This document shows, piece after piece, positions 9,750 to 18,177 of a stretch of 64,000 nucleotides of DNA. The translations under genes were made by a program, and so were the position numbers. Source of the stretch: Aurantimonas manganoxydans SI85-9A1 (GTDB lineage Bacteria > Pseudomonadota > Alphaproteobacteria > Rhizobiales > Rhizobiaceae); assembly GCF_000153465.1 (NCBI RefSeq), contig NZ_CH672387.1, positions 3,776,628-3,840,627 of the forward strand. Direction: 5' to 3'. Each line of letters opens with the position of its first letter. The stretch's first letter is position 1. The notes below the pieces were generated by a model. The model did no database searches, was not told where the DNA came from, and was given only the letters and a program-made list of their open reading frames with translations.

Positions 9750-9761
9750 CGATTTAAATCG
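9750..9761. promoter_or_regulatory. second palindrome upstream of pckA
   Basis: CGATTTAAATCG is a perfect 12-base palindrome 23 bases beyond the first one and shares the CGATT/AATCG half-sites. The pair stands out as AT-rich in a GC-rich gap and may form a double operator. Confidence 0.4.
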
Positions 9762-9946
9762 CGGCGGGAGAGCGACGACATGGCGCGGTCGCCGCGGCAT
9801 GGCGGACCTGCCCGCCCGGACGCCCCTTCGAGGCTCTCATGACCAACGCGGCGACCGCGATCGCGCTGGCACCTTTCCCGGTCCGCTGCATTGTTCCATT
9901 CGAGAGCACCGGCTTCGGTGCAAGAAGAATGCGACAGGAGAACGCC

Positions 9947-10426
9947 ATGACCACCAGCGACATCGACAAATTCTGGGAGACGATCGGCAATTTCGACACC
10001 TGCATGGTGGTGACGCGCGACGGCGGCCGGATGCGGGCGCGCCCCATGGCGCTCCGCCTGCGCGGCGACGACCGGAAGCTCTATTTCCTGACCGAGCGCA
10101 TGACCCACAAGGTCGAGGAGATCGCCCGCGACGACGACGTCGCCTGCACCTTCTCCAAGCACGGACAGTACATGTCGCTGTCGGGACGCGCGGAAGTGGT
10201 GGGTGACCGGTCGCTCGTCGCCGATCTGTGGGATGCCTCCGCCGAAGCATGGCTGCCGGAGGGCAAGAACGATCCCGACGTGGTCGTTCTCGTGGTCGAT
10301 CCGGACTCGGCGGAAATCTGGGACGTGAAAGCCAGCAAGATCACCCAGGCCTGGGAGTTCGCTCGCGCCTATGTCGGCGGCAAGGAGCGGCCGCAGATCG
10401 GCGAGCAGCGCAAGGTCGATCTCTAG
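9947..10426 (+). CDS. Pyridoxamine 5'-phosphate oxidase family protein (general stress protein 26-like)
   Basis: 159 residues from ATG 9947, preceded by ACAGGAG. The protein is a split-barrel flavin-binding fold: TCMVVTRDGGRMRARPMALR, then LYFLTERMTHKVEEIARDDD, then YMSLSGRAEVVGD are the usual strand blocks. Similar proteins bind FMN, F420 or heme and are often called general stress protein 26; the exact substrate cannot be told from sequence, and it lacks the features of true PdxH. It is divergent from pckA and stands about 300 bases upstream of chvI. Function beyond flavin binding is uncertain. Confidence 0.85.
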   Translation: MTTSDIDKFWETIGNFDTCMVVTRDGGRMRARPMALRLRGDDRKLYFLTERMTHKVEEIARDDDVACTFSKHGQYMSLSGRAEVVGDRSLVADLWDASAEAWLPEGKNDPDVVVLVVDPDSAEIWDVKASKITQAWEFARAYVGGKERPQIGEQRKVDL

Positions 10427-10722
10427 ACCGGCCGAGCCACCACCCTGCGACCGGCGGGTCCGCGGGGCGGTGCCGGACACAGGACGAAGCCGCCGCGCGG
10501 GATGCCAGCCGGCCGAAAACTTCCGCTGCGTCTTTGTAATTTTCCAATCCCGCCACATTTATCGCTGATTGGCGCTGCCGATGGCGCGTTCCCTGTTGCG
10601 GAACGCATCAGCAGAAGGGACATCTGCCTCGACGGCCGCGACCAGTGATCCTGCCGGGCGCGGCCGAGCCCCTCTCGCGACATGCACGTCGCTGCGAGGG
10701 ACGGAAACTGGAGAAGATCGCA

Positions 10723-11424
10723 ATGCCAACCATCGCCCTTGTCGACGACGACAGGAACATTCTCGCGTCGGTCTCGATCGCGCTGGAGAATGAGGGCTAC
10801 CGGGTCGAGACCTACACCGACGGCGCGTCCGCGCTGGAGGGCCTGCAGTCCCGACCGCCGAATCTCGCCATCTTCGACATCAAGATGCCGCGCATGGACG
10901 GGATGGAGCTGCTGCGGCGCCTGCGCCAGAAATCCGATATCCCGGTCATCTTCCTCACCTCCAAGGACGAGGAGATCGACGAATTGTTCGGCCTGAAGAT
11001 GGGCGCCGACGATTATATCCGCAAACCGTTCTCGCAGCGCCTGCTGGTCGAGCGGGTGCGGGCGATCCTGCGGCGCGGCGCGCCGCGCGAGGCGGCCAAG
11101 CCCGGCGGCCCGGTGCCCGAATCCTCGCTGGAGCGGGGCCAGCTCGTGATGGATCAGGAACGCCACACCTGCACCTGGACGGGCCATCCGGTGACGCTGA
11201 CCGTCACCGAATTCCTCATCCTGCACTCCCTCGCCCAGCGGCCCGGCGTGGTGAAGAGCCGCGACGCCCTGATGGACGCGGCCTATGACGAGCAGGTCTA
11301 CGTCGACGACCGCACCATCGACAGCCACATCAAGCGGCTGCGCAAGAAGTTCAAGGCGATCGACGACGACTTCGACATGATCGAGACCCTCTACGGGGTC
11401 GGCTACCGCTTCCGGGAAGCGTGA
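10723..11424 (+). CDS. chvI: ChvI, envelope-stress response regulator (OmpR family)
   Basis: 233 residues from ATG 10723, after GGAGAAG. The receiver domain (1-120) has Asp8-Asp10, phospho-acceptor Asp52 in [11 protein letters not shown] and Lys101 in the KPF motif; a winged-helix DNA-binding domain follows (about 135-230), ending [12 protein letters not shown]. With ChvG (20 bases downstream) it forms the ChvG/ChvI (ExoS/ChvI) system, which in rhizobia, Brucella and Agrobacterium controls the cell envelope, acid response, exopolysaccharide and virulence. The neighbours pckA and hprK match the conserved locus. The 296-base gap upstream shows no clear promoter by eye. Confidence 0.97.
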   Translation: MPTIALVDDDRNILASVSIALENEGYRVETYTDGASALEGLQSRPPNLAIFDIKMPRMDGMELLRRLRQKSDIPVIFLTSKDEEIDELFGLKMGADDYIRKPFSQRLLVERVRAILRRGAPREAAKPGGPVPESSLERGQLVMDQERHTCTWTGHPVTLTVTEFLILHSLAQRPGVVKSRDALMDAAYDEQVYVDDRTIDSHIKRLRKKFKAIDDDFDMIETLYGVGYRFREA

Positions 11425-11443
11425 GCGGGCCCTAGAAAGGTCG

Positions 11444-13267
11444 ATGGTGTCCATCAGCGAAACAGAAGCCGGCGATGGCGGTTCGGAGCGGCGCAACCGA
11501 CGGCGGCGCGAGGCGATCGTGCGCGGCCGCCTGCGCCGGCTGCCGTTCATCCGCAGGGTGCTCTACCGCACGCGCTGGCTGCTCGGGCACACGATCTTTT
11601 CGTCGCTGACACGGCGCATCGTCTTCCTCAATCTCGTCGCGCTGATCGTCCTCGTTTCGGGCATCCTGTACCTCAACCAGTTCCGCGCCGGGCTGATCGA
11701 CGCCCGGGTCGAAAGCCTCCTGACCCAGGGCGAGATCATCGCCAGCGCCATCGCCTCGTCGGCGACGGTGGAGACCAACTCGATCACCCTCGACCCCGAG
11801 CGTCTCCTGGAGCTCCAGGCCGGCGACACGCTGGCGCCGAGTGCCGATTCCACCGACAGCCTCGACTTTCCGATCAACCCGGAGCGGGTCGCGCCGCTGC
11901 TGCGACGGCTGATCTCGCCGACCCGCACCCGGGCGCGTCTCTACGACCGCGACGCCAATCTCATCCTCGATTCCCGGCATCTGTATTCGCGCGGGCAGAT
12001 CCTGCGCTACGACCTGCCGCCGGTCGCGGTGGACGAGGAGCCGGGGTTCGGCGAGATGCTGGCCGACTGGTTCCAGCAATTGTTCCAGCGCCGCGACCTG
12101 CCGGTCTATCGCGAGACCCCGGGCGGCTCTGGCGCCGCCTATCCGGAGGTGATGAACGCGCTGACCGGCGGCCCGGCCACGGTGGTGCGGGCAACCGAGA
12201 GCGGCGAGCTCATCGTCTCCGTCGCCGTGCCGATCCAGCGTTTCCGGGCGGTGCTCGGCGTTCTGATGCTGTCCACCCAGGGTGGCGACATCGACAAGAT
12301 CGTGCAGGCCGAGCGGACCGCCATCGTGCGAACCTTCGCCGTCGCCTCTCTGGTGACCATCGTCCTGTCGATCCTTCTCGCCTCGACCATTGCGACACCA
12401 TTGCGGCGCCTGTCGGCGGCCGCGATCCGGGTGCGGCGCGGCGTCAACGAACGCACCGCGATCCCCGATTTCGGCGACCGTGCCGACGAGGTCGGCAATC
12501 TGGCCACCGCGCTGCGCGACATGACCAATTCGCTCTATGCCCGCATGGACGCGATCGAGACCTTCGCCGCCGATGTCAGCCACGAGCTGAAGAATCCGCT
12601 GACTTCGTTGCGCAGCGCCGTGGAGACGCTGCCGCTGGCCCGCACCGACGCCTCGCGTGAGCGCCTGCTCGACATCATCCAGCACGATGTGCGCCGGCTC
12701 GACCGGCTGATCACCGACATTTCGGACGCTTCGCGCCTCGATGCGGAACTGGCTCGCCAGATCGCCAGCAAGGTCGATCTCGCCCAGCTCCTGCGCGCCG
12801 TGGTGGAGGGTGCCCGCAGCCAGTCCAAGGCCGGCCGGCAGGTCTCGATCACCTTCGACAAGCAGGCGCTGCCGGGCTCGATCAAGGACGGCTACGTGGT
12901 GACCGGCCACGATCTGCGGCTGAGCCAGGTCTTCACCAACCTGATCGAGAATGCCCGCTCCTTCGTGCCCGAAACCAACGGCCGTATCGACGTCCTCCTG
13001 CGCCGCCGCAACAGCCGCGTCGTCATCGTGGTCGAGGACAACGGCCCTGGCATCCAGGCCGAGATCATCGACCGGATCTTCGAGCGCTTCTACACGGACC
13101 GGCCCTCGGCCGAGGCCTTCGGTCAGAATTCCGGCCTCGGCCTGTCGATCAGTAGGCAGATTGTCGAAGCCCATGGCGGCACGATCCGGGCGGAGAACAT
13201 CGCCGACAGCGACGCGCCCAACGGCGTTGCGGGTGCGCGGTTCATCGTGTCCTTTCCGGCCGAATGA
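11444..13267 (+). CDS. chvG: ChvG (ExoS), envelope-stress sensor histidine kinase
   Basis: 607 residues. A cytoplasmic Arg-rich N-terminus leads to TM1 (RIVFLNLVALIVLVSGILYL, about 61-80), a large periplasmic sensor domain (about 82-285), TM2 (about 292-312), HAMP, then HisKA with His380 in VSHELKNPLTS and a HATPase domain (NLIENARSF, DNGPGIQ, SGLGLSISRQI). This is the complete architecture of the kinase that phosphorylates ChvI. In rhizobia the periplasmic protein ExoR restrains ChvG; no exoR is present here. The stop overlaps the hprK start (ATGA), so sensor and HPr kinase are translationally coupled. Confidence 0.96.
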   Translation: MVSISETEAGDGGSERRNRRRREAIVRGRLRRLPFIRRVLYRTRWLLGHTIFSSLTRRIVFLNLVALIVLVSGILYLNQFRAGLIDARVESLLTQGEIIASAIASSATVETNSITLDPERLLELQAGDTLAPSADSTDSLDFPINPERVAPLLRRLISPTRTRARLYDRDANLILDSRHLYSRGQILRYDLPPVAVDEEPGFGEMLADWFQQLFQRRDLPVYRETPGGSGAAYPEVMNALTGGPATVVRATESGELIVSVAVPIQRFRAVLGVLMLSTQGGDIDKIVQAERTAIVRTFAVASLVTIVLSILLASTIATPLRRLSAAAIRVRRGVNERTAIPDFGDRADEVGNLATALRDMTNSLYARMDAIETFAADVSHELKNPLTSLRSAVETLPLARTDASRERLLDIIQHDVRRLDRLITDISDASRLDAELARQIASKVDLAQLLRAVVEGARSQSKAGRQVSITFDKQALPGSIKDGYVVTGHDLRLSQVFTNLIENARSFVPETNGRIDVLLRRRNSRVVIVVEDNGPGIQAEIIDRIFERFYTDRPSAEAFGQNSGLGLSISRQIVEAHGGTIRAENIADSDAPNGVAGARFIVSFPAE

Positions 13268-13722
13268 GCGAGCCGGCCAATCTTCACGGCTGCGCGATCC
13301 GGATCGGCGATCTCGGCATTCTGATCCGCGGCCCGGCGCGCAGCGGCAAATCCTCCCTGGCGCTGTCGACGTTGCGCCGTTGCACGGCGCTGAACCTCAA
13401 AGCACTGCTGGTGGCCGACGATCGCGTGGTGGTCGCCCAAGATGGCGGCAACGCCGTCTCGATGTTGGCGCCGGCGGCGCTGGCCGGGCTGATCGAAGTC
13501 TCCGGCATCGGCATCCTGCGGGAGCCTTTCGCGACCTCCGCCCGCCTCGGCCTGGTCGTCGATCTGGTCGACCCGGCCGGCATCGAGCGGTTGCCGGAGC
13601 CCCGAACGGCGGAGATTCTCGGGCAGGCGATCCGGCGGGTGGAACTGCCGGCACGCGAGGCCGGCTTCGGCGCCGACATCCTCGCCTCGCTGGTGCTTTC
13701 ACCGCCCGTCAACGACGTCTGA
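13264..13722 (+). CDS. hprK: Short alphaproteobacterial HPr kinase/phosphorylase
   Basis: 152 residues, about half the size of firmicute HprK because the N-terminal domain is missing, as is normal in alphaproteobacteria. The P-loop GPARSGKSS is at 23-31; downstream LVVDLVDP and the C-terminal RRVELPAREAGFGADI correspond to the family's catalytic and signature regions. It phosphorylates HPr on serine, linking metabolic state to PTS-based regulation. Translation is coupled to chvG through an ATGA overlap, and EIIA(Man) and HPr genes follow after 187 bases. Coupling to ChvG/ChvI suggests joint control of envelope and carbon signals. Confidence 0.94.
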   Translation: MSEPANLHGCAIRIGDLGILIRGPARSGKSSLALSTLRRCTALNLKALLVADDRVVVAQDGGNAVSMLAPAALAGLIEVSGIGILREPFATSARLGLVVDLVDPAGIERLPEPRTAEILGQAIRRVELPAREAGFGADILASLVLSPPVNDV

Positions 13723-13909
13723 GACAATGGTGACCGGCAAGTGCGCAGGGCATGATCATTTAACTTGCGTATCCGCCGAAGGATGGCGAGGATGCGCGCC
13801 CGTGGAGGTCGGCTTTGCCGCATCTCCCGCAGCAGACATGCGGCCGAACGGCCCAGCAGTTCAGGGAGGCCGCCGCGATGCCGGGCCAGACTAGCGTGAG
13901 GGACGGCGT

Positions 13910-14311
13910 ATGATCGGTCTGGTACTCGTGACCCATGGCCGGCTCGCCGATGAATTCCGTCACGCGGTCGAGCACGTCGTCGGCCCGCAGGACGCCTTCG
14001 AGACGATCTCGATCGGCCCGGAGGACGACATGGAGCAGCGACGCGTCGATATCGTCGAGGCCGTCGCCCGGGCGGAACGTGGCGCCGGCGTGATCATTCT
14101 CACCGACATGTTCGGCGGAACGCCCTCCAACCTCGCCATCTCCGTCATGGACGGCAACCGCGTCGACGTCCTGGCCGGCGTCAACCTGCCGATGCTGATC
14201 AAGCTGGCCAGCGTGCGCGAAGAAAAACCGCTGGCGGTCGCCCTCGTCGAGGCGCAGGAAGCCGGCCGCAAATACATCAACGTCGCCAGCCGGGTCCTGA
14301 GCGGCAAGTGA
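13910..14311 (+). CDS. manX: PTS EIIA component, mannose family (regulatory EIIA-Man)
   Basis: 133 residues, an EIIA(Man) fold over the full length. The phosphorylated histidine is His9 in MIGLVLVTHGRLADEF, and the conserved TDMFGGTPSNLA block follows. No EIIB, EIIC or EIID transport partner lies nearby, so as in other Rhizobiales the protein is probably regulatory, receiving phosphate from HPr. It follows hprK by 187 bases and its stop overlaps an alternative GTG start for HPr. A gene symbol of manX/ptsM type is used by convention, not because mannose transport is shown. Confidence 0.93.
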   Translation: MIGLVLVTHGRLADEFRHAVEHVVGPQDAFETISIGPEDDMEQRRVDIVEAVARAERGAGVIILTDMFGGTPSNLAISVMDGNRVDVLAGVNLPMLIKLASVREEKPLAVALVEAQEAGRKYINVASRVLSGK

Positions 14312-14379
14312 GCACCAATGCCGGCACTCCGAGCGATACCAATTGCCCCGCCCCGGCCGATGCCGGCAGGCCCCATTCG

Positions 14380-14667
14380 ATGACCCGGCCCGACACCCCG
14401 CCGCCCCGCACCCTCACCATCGTCAACAAGCGCGGCCTGCACGCCCGCGCCTCGGCGCGCTTCGTGCAGACGGCCGAGGTGTTCGATGCCGAGCTGACAA
14501 TCTCGCGCGACGGCATGACCGTCGGCGGCCAGTCGATCATGGGGCTGATGATGCTGGCCGCCAGCAAGGGCACGACCATCGAGGTCGCCGCCACCGGCAA
14601 TGACGCGGACGCCGCGCTCGATGCGATCGAGACCCTCGTCGCCAACCGTTTCGGGGAGGACAGCTAG
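14380..14667 (+). CDS. HPr phosphocarrier protein
   Basis: 95 residues from ATG 14380. His21 in the active-site motif NKRGLHARAS accepts phosphate from EI; Ser52 in GGQSIMGLM is the HprK target, 31 residues away as in His15/Ser46 of classical HPr. A GTG at 14308, overlapping the stop of the EIIA gene, would add 24 Pro/Ala-rich residues and would couple the genes; I prefer the ATG because it gives the normal family length. The protein passes phosphate to EIIA-Man and probably to EIIA-Ntr (4394-4858). No sugar permease is encoded here. Confidence 0.92.
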   Translation: MTRPDTPPPRTLTIVNKRGLHARASARFVQTAEVFDAELTISRDGMTVGGQSIMGLMMLAASKGTTIEVAATGNDADAALDAIETLVANRFGEDS

Positions 14668-14682
14668 CCGCGCTGCGCCCGG

Positions 14683-16506
14683 TCAGTCGGCCGGCGGCAC
14701 CGCATCGCCCGGCTTGCTTGCGGCTGCGTCTTCCTCACGGGTGTCCGGCTCGGGTACGGTCTTCGTGCCCTCTTCGCCCGTGCTGCCTTCTCCAGCGTCT
14801 TCGCTTCCGGCCTGACCGGCCTCCGGGCGGGCAGCGGGCATCTCCGCGCCGTCCGTTCCGGTGGCCTCGCCGCTGTTCGGCGCCGGTTCGGCGTCGGCGG
14901 CATCCGGTGCCTCGGCAATCAGCAGCTTCCACAGATCGGCGGTGGCGGCCTTGGCCCGCTCCATCGGCAGGATGAAGCGGCCGGTATTCACCGCAGCCAC
15001 CAGATCGTCGCGCAGGCCCGCGGCAATTCGGTCGCCACCGGCCGCCGCAATCGTCGCCCAGCCATAGGCCCGCATGCCGTTGCGCGGCGTCTCGATGCCC
15101 TCGTAATAGCCGAAGGCCAGCCGCCGGATCGCCGCCCAGTCGCGCTGGCCGAAGGCCGCGACTTCCGCCGCGTGACGGGCTTCACCGGCGGGCGTCCGGC
15201 GCCAGCGCAGCTGTGCATCGTCCTCGGCGGCGGCCACCTCTTCCGGGCTGAGACGCCCCTGGACCGACGCGAGACTGTCGTCGGCGATGGCGATCCCGTC
15301 GGCCCGCGCCAGCAGCAGCGCCACATAGGCGCCGCGCAGGCCGTCCTGCGGGATCGCGACGCGCGGGTTCAGCGCCAGCGCACGGGCCAGGAGCCCGATG
15401 GCCGCCCGGTTGTCCTTTTCCACCGCCGGCAGGAGGATCGTCACCGCCTGCACGATGTCCTGCGGCACGCCGCGGCCGGCGATCAGGGCGTCAGCCGTCG
15501 TCAGCACCGCGGCAAGGTCGGCGTCCGGGCCAGACACGAGGGCATCGGGATCGAGCAGCGCGATGGCCGGCGCCGGCCCGGCGGCAACCGATGGTGCAAG
15601 CGCCACGATCTCGGCGGCGCCCACCGGTGCATCACCAGTCAGCCGGGCGAGATCGAAGGGTGCGGCGGGCTGCAGCCGCAGGCTCAGCCGGTCCGGCTTT
15701 GCCAGGAACGCCTGGACGCTCGCCGACCACTCGCGAGCCATGGCCTGCAGTCGCGGGTCGGGCGCGCCCGGCATGTCGGCAAACACCGCCGCGACGCCGA
15801 TGCCGGCCATCATGCCGGCGGTGCCGCGGGCCTGATCGGCGGTCATTCCCTGCATCGCGCCGACGACGTGGTAGAGCGCCTCCACCAGCCCGGCGTCGGT
15901 AAAGCTCGCTTCCGCCGACTGCAGCCGGCCGGCCAGCATCGGATCGTCGCTTCCCGCGCCGCCCTCGAACTCGTCCAGCGGCAGGAGGATGTGGAAGCCG
16001 CGGAGATCGGCGGACAGGTCGAGGGTTCCCACCCCATCGATCGCAACCGACGCCTGCAGATCGTAGTCGGCAGCCGCGACGTCGGTGCGGCCGGCCACGA
16101 CGATGTCGCCGGTCAAGACTTCCCGGTCGAGCCGCTGCAGGACCGCCCGCACGGGCGGATCGAGTGGCAAGGCACGAGTGTCCACGGCGACGGACTCATA
16201 GACCGCCTGTTCGGCGGACAGGCGCATCTGGCCGATCTCCGCGGTGAAATCGTCGCGTCGGATCTTCAGACCCGTCACGATCAGCGCCTGTGTCACATCG
16301 TCGTAACGGCGCGCGTCGTAGGTGATCTCGGCGACGCCCCGGCCCGCATAGAGGGCGAGGTCGAACAGATAGGGCGAATAGGGCAGCGCGAACTCGAACA
16401 GGCTGTCCGCAAGCGCCCCCTCCCTGCCACCGGCCGCCTCGACGGGGCCGTTCGCGACAAGGAGCCCGCACAGGCCCGCAGCCAGCATGCCAGACCTCAG
16501 GCCCAT
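14683..16506 (-). CDS. Exported protein of unknown function with Sel1-like repeats
   Basis: 607 residues; ATG 16506 follows GGAGGAGACGGTG, a very strong ribosome-binding site. A Sec signal peptide (MGLRSGMLAAGLCGLLVANG, cleavage near VEA at 24) is followed by a beta-rich part (about 40-230; ITYDARRYDDVTQALIVTGL and later strands). The second half contains at least two helical segments that look like Sel1/TPR-type repeats: ADALIAGRGVPQDIVQAVTI near 335-355 and LAFGYYEGIETPRNGMRAYG near 460-480. The tail (about 527-607) is low complexity, rich in Ala, Glu, Asp and Pro. I do not recognise a named family. It is transcribed away from ahcY and converges on the HPr gene. Confidence 0.75.
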   Translation of the reverse strand: MGLRSGMLAAGLCGLLVANGPVEAAGGREGALADSLFEFALPYSPYLFDLALYAGRGVAEITYDARRYDDVTQALIVTGLKIRRDDFTAEIGQMRLSAEQAVYESVAVDTRALPLDPPVRAVLQRLDREVLTGDIVVAGRTDVAAADYDLQASVAIDGVGTLDLSADLRGFHILLPLDEFEGGAGSDDPMLAGRLQSAEASFTDAGLVEALYHVVGAMQGMTADQARGTAGMMAGIGVAAVFADMPGAPDPRLQAMAREWSASVQAFLAKPDRLSLRLQPAAPFDLARLTGDAPVGAAEIVALAPSVAAGPAPAIALLDPDALVSGPDADLAAVLTTADALIAGRGVPQDIVQAVTILLPAVEKDNRAAIGLLARALALNPRVAIPQDGLRGAYVALLLARADGIAIADDSLASVQGRLSPEEVAAAEDDAQLRWRRTPAGEARHAAEVAAFGQRDWAAIRRLAFGYYEGIETPRNGMRAYGWATIAAAGGDRIAAGLRDDLVAAVNTGRFILPMERAKAATADLWKLLIAEAPDAADAEPAPNSGEATGTDGAEMPAARPEAGQAGSEDAGEGSTGEEGTKTVPEPDTREEDAAASKPGDAVPPAD

Positions 16507-16586
16507 CACCGTCTCCTCCTCCCGCGCATTGCCGCGGCACGCTATCCCCAAAACCGGCGCAGGCAAAGCGCGACGCATCCAATCAA

Positions 16587-16608
16587 GACATAAGCAAATG
16601 TTTATGTC
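16587..16608. promoter_or_regulatory. inverted repeat upstream of ahcY, candidate methionine-cycle operator
   Basis: Arms GACATAA (16587-16593) and TTATGTC (16602-16608) are perfect inverted copies separated by 8 bases. The site lies about 100 bases before the ahcY start and about 80 before the start of the divergent exported-protein gene. Its form resembles operators of ArsR-type regulators of S-adenosylhomocysteine metabolism (SahR type); that assignment is inference. Confidence 0.45.
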
Positions 16609-16653
16609 CCCTTGTCCGAAAGGCTCAAGACTGGTAGATCGCTGCCAATGCGA

Positions 16654-16669
16654 CCGGGGGAGACCCCGG
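16654..16669 (+). promoter_or_regulatory. GNRA-capped hairpin in the ahcY 5' leader
   Basis: CCGGGG (16654-16659) and CCCCGG (16664-16669) form a 6-bp GC stem closed by a GAGA tetraloop, 38 bases before the start codon. A stable GNRA hairpin here could be a structural RNA element, but the surrounding sequence does not match any SAM or SAH riboswitch that I know. Confidence 0.35.
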
Positions 16670-16707
16670 CCGACCACCCGATTTCCCACCGTACGAATGG
16701 ATTGCAC

Positions 16708-18108
16708 ATGGCCAACGCACAGGATTACGTCGTCAAGGATATCTCCCTCGCCGCCTACGGCCGCAAGGAACTCGATATCGCCGAGACCGAGATGCCGGGC
16801 CTGATGGCCTGCCGCGAGGAGTTCGGCACCGACAAGCCGCTCAAGGGCGCGCGCATCACCGGCTCGCTCCACATGACGATCCAGACCGCCGTTCTCATCG
16901 AGACGCTGCGCGATCTCGGCGCCGACCTGCGCTGGGCCTCCTGCAACATCTTCTCGACCCAGGACCATGCCGCCGCGGCGATTGCCGAGGCGGGCATCCC
17001 GGTCTTCGCAATCAAGGGCGAGAGCCTCGAGGAATACTGGACCTACACCGACGCCATCTTCCAGTGGCCGGATGGTGAGCCGTCCAACATGATCCTCGAC
17101 GATGGCGGCGACGCCACGATGTACATCCTGCTCGGCGCCCGCGCCGAAGCCGGCGAGGACGTGCTGTCCAACCCGGGCAACGAGGAAGAGCAGATCCTCT
17201 TCGCACAGATCAAGAAGCGCATGGCCGCCACCCCGGGCTTCTTCACCAAGCAGCGCGACGCCATCAAGGGCGTGACCGAAGAGACCACCACGGGCGTCAA
17301 CCGCCTGTACCAGCTGCAGAAGAAGGGCCTGCTGCCCTTCCCGGCGATCAACGTCAACGACTCGGTCACCAAGTCGAAGTTCGACAACAAGTATGGCTGC
17401 AAGGAATCGCTGGTCGACGGCATCCGTCGCGCCACCGACGTGATGATGGCCGGCAAGGTCGCCGTCGTCTGCGGTTACGGTGACGTCGGCAAGGGCTCGG
17501 CGGCCTCGCTGCAGGGCGCCGGCGCCCGCGTGAAGGTCACGGAAGTCGACCCGATCTGCGCGCTGCAGGCCGCCATGGACGGCTTCGAGGTCGTTCAGCT
17601 CGAGGACGTCGTCTCCAGCGCCGACATCTTCATCACGACGACCGGCAACAAGGACGTCATCCGCATCGAGCACATGCGCGAGATGAAGGACATGGCGATC
17701 GTGGGCAACATCGGCCACTTCGACAACGAGATTCAGATCGACGCGCTGAAGAATCTCAAGTGGACGAACATCAAGCCGCAGGTCGACATGATCGAGTTCG
17801 CCAAGGGCAACCGCATGCTGCTGCTGTCGGAAGGCCGTCTGCTGAACCTCGGCAACGCCACCGGCCACCCGTCCTTCGTGATGTCGGCGTCCTTCACCAA
17901 CCAGGTGCTGGCGCAGATCGAGCTGTTCACCAAGGGCGAGAAGTACGGCAACGAGGTCTATGTCCTGCCGAAGCATCTCGACGAGCGTGTTGCCCGTCTG
18001 CATCTCGCCAAGCTTGGCGCAAGGCTGAGCGAGCTGTCCGCCGAGCAGGCCTCCTATATCGGCGTGGAACAGCAGGGCCCATACAAGCCCGAGCATTACC
18101 GCTACTGA
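16708..18108 (+). CDS. ahcY: S-adenosylhomocysteine hydrolase (adenosylhomocysteinase)
   Basis: 466 residues. It starts [20 protein letters not shown] and ends in the conserved PYKPEHYRY. The NAD-binding [10 protein letters not shown] motif and the [10 protein letters not shown] block are present, as is the insert of about 40 residues found in bacterial and plant enzymes ([20 protein letters not shown]). It splits S-adenosylhomocysteine into homocysteine and adenosine, removing a product that inhibits methyltransferases. Codon use is markedly biased to C-ending codons, as expected for a highly expressed gene. An inverted repeat and a hairpin upstream are possible control elements; a strong terminator follows. 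Confidence 0.98.
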   Translation: MANAQDYVVKDISLAAYGRKELDIAETEMPGLMACREEFGTDKPLKGARITGSLHMTIQTAVLIETLRDLGADLRWASCNIFSTQDHAAAAIAEAGIPVFAIKGESLEEYWTYTDAIFQWPDGEPSNMILDDGGDATMYILLGARAEAGEDVLSNPGNEEEQILFAQIKKRMAATPGFFTKQRDAIKGVTEETTTGVNRLYQLQKKGLLPFPAINVNDSVTKSKFDNKYGCKESLVDGIRRATDVMMAGKVAVVCGYGDVGKGSAASLQGAGARVKVTEVDPICALQAAMDGFEVVQLEDVVSSADIFITTTGNKDVIRIEHMREMKDMAIVGNIGHFDNEIQIDALKNLKWTNIKPQVDMIEFAKGNRMLLLSEGRLLNLGNATGHPSFVMSASFTNQVLAQIELFTKGEKYGNEVYVLPKHLDERVARLHLAKLGARLSELSAEQASYIGVEQQGPYKPEHYRY

Positions 18109-18139
18109 TCCCGTCCGGACACCGGACCCGAATCAGACG

Positions 18140-18177
18140 AACCGCCGGGGCGCAAGCCGTCCCGGCGGTTTTTTCTT
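18140..18177 (+). terminator. intrinsic terminator after ahcY
   Basis: Arms AACCGCCGGG (18140-18149) and CCCGGCGGTT (18161-18170) are followed by TTTTCTTTTC. It lies 31 bases after the ahcY stop. Confidence 0.9.

Larger units (their letters stand above)
9584..9946. other. 363-base intergenic region between pckA and the PNPOx-like gene
   Basis: This divergent gap holds the pckA ribosome-binding site, the two palindromes annotated separately, and the leader of the PNPOx-like gene. The frame of the latter is open back to an ATG at 9839, but that start has no good ribosome-binding site. No RNA gene or further coding region is recognisable. Confidence 0.6.

Noticed and set aside
16507-16707. SAM or SAH riboswitch before ahcY
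   Set aside because: The leader has a stable hairpin, but I could not fit the conserved core of SAH, SAM-II or SAM/SAH riboswitches to it.
16507-18096. Upstream extension of the minus-strand exported-protein frame, antisense to ahcY
   Set aside because: The real gene starts at 16506 with a strong ribosome-binding site and signal peptide; the extension is only the complement of ahcY.
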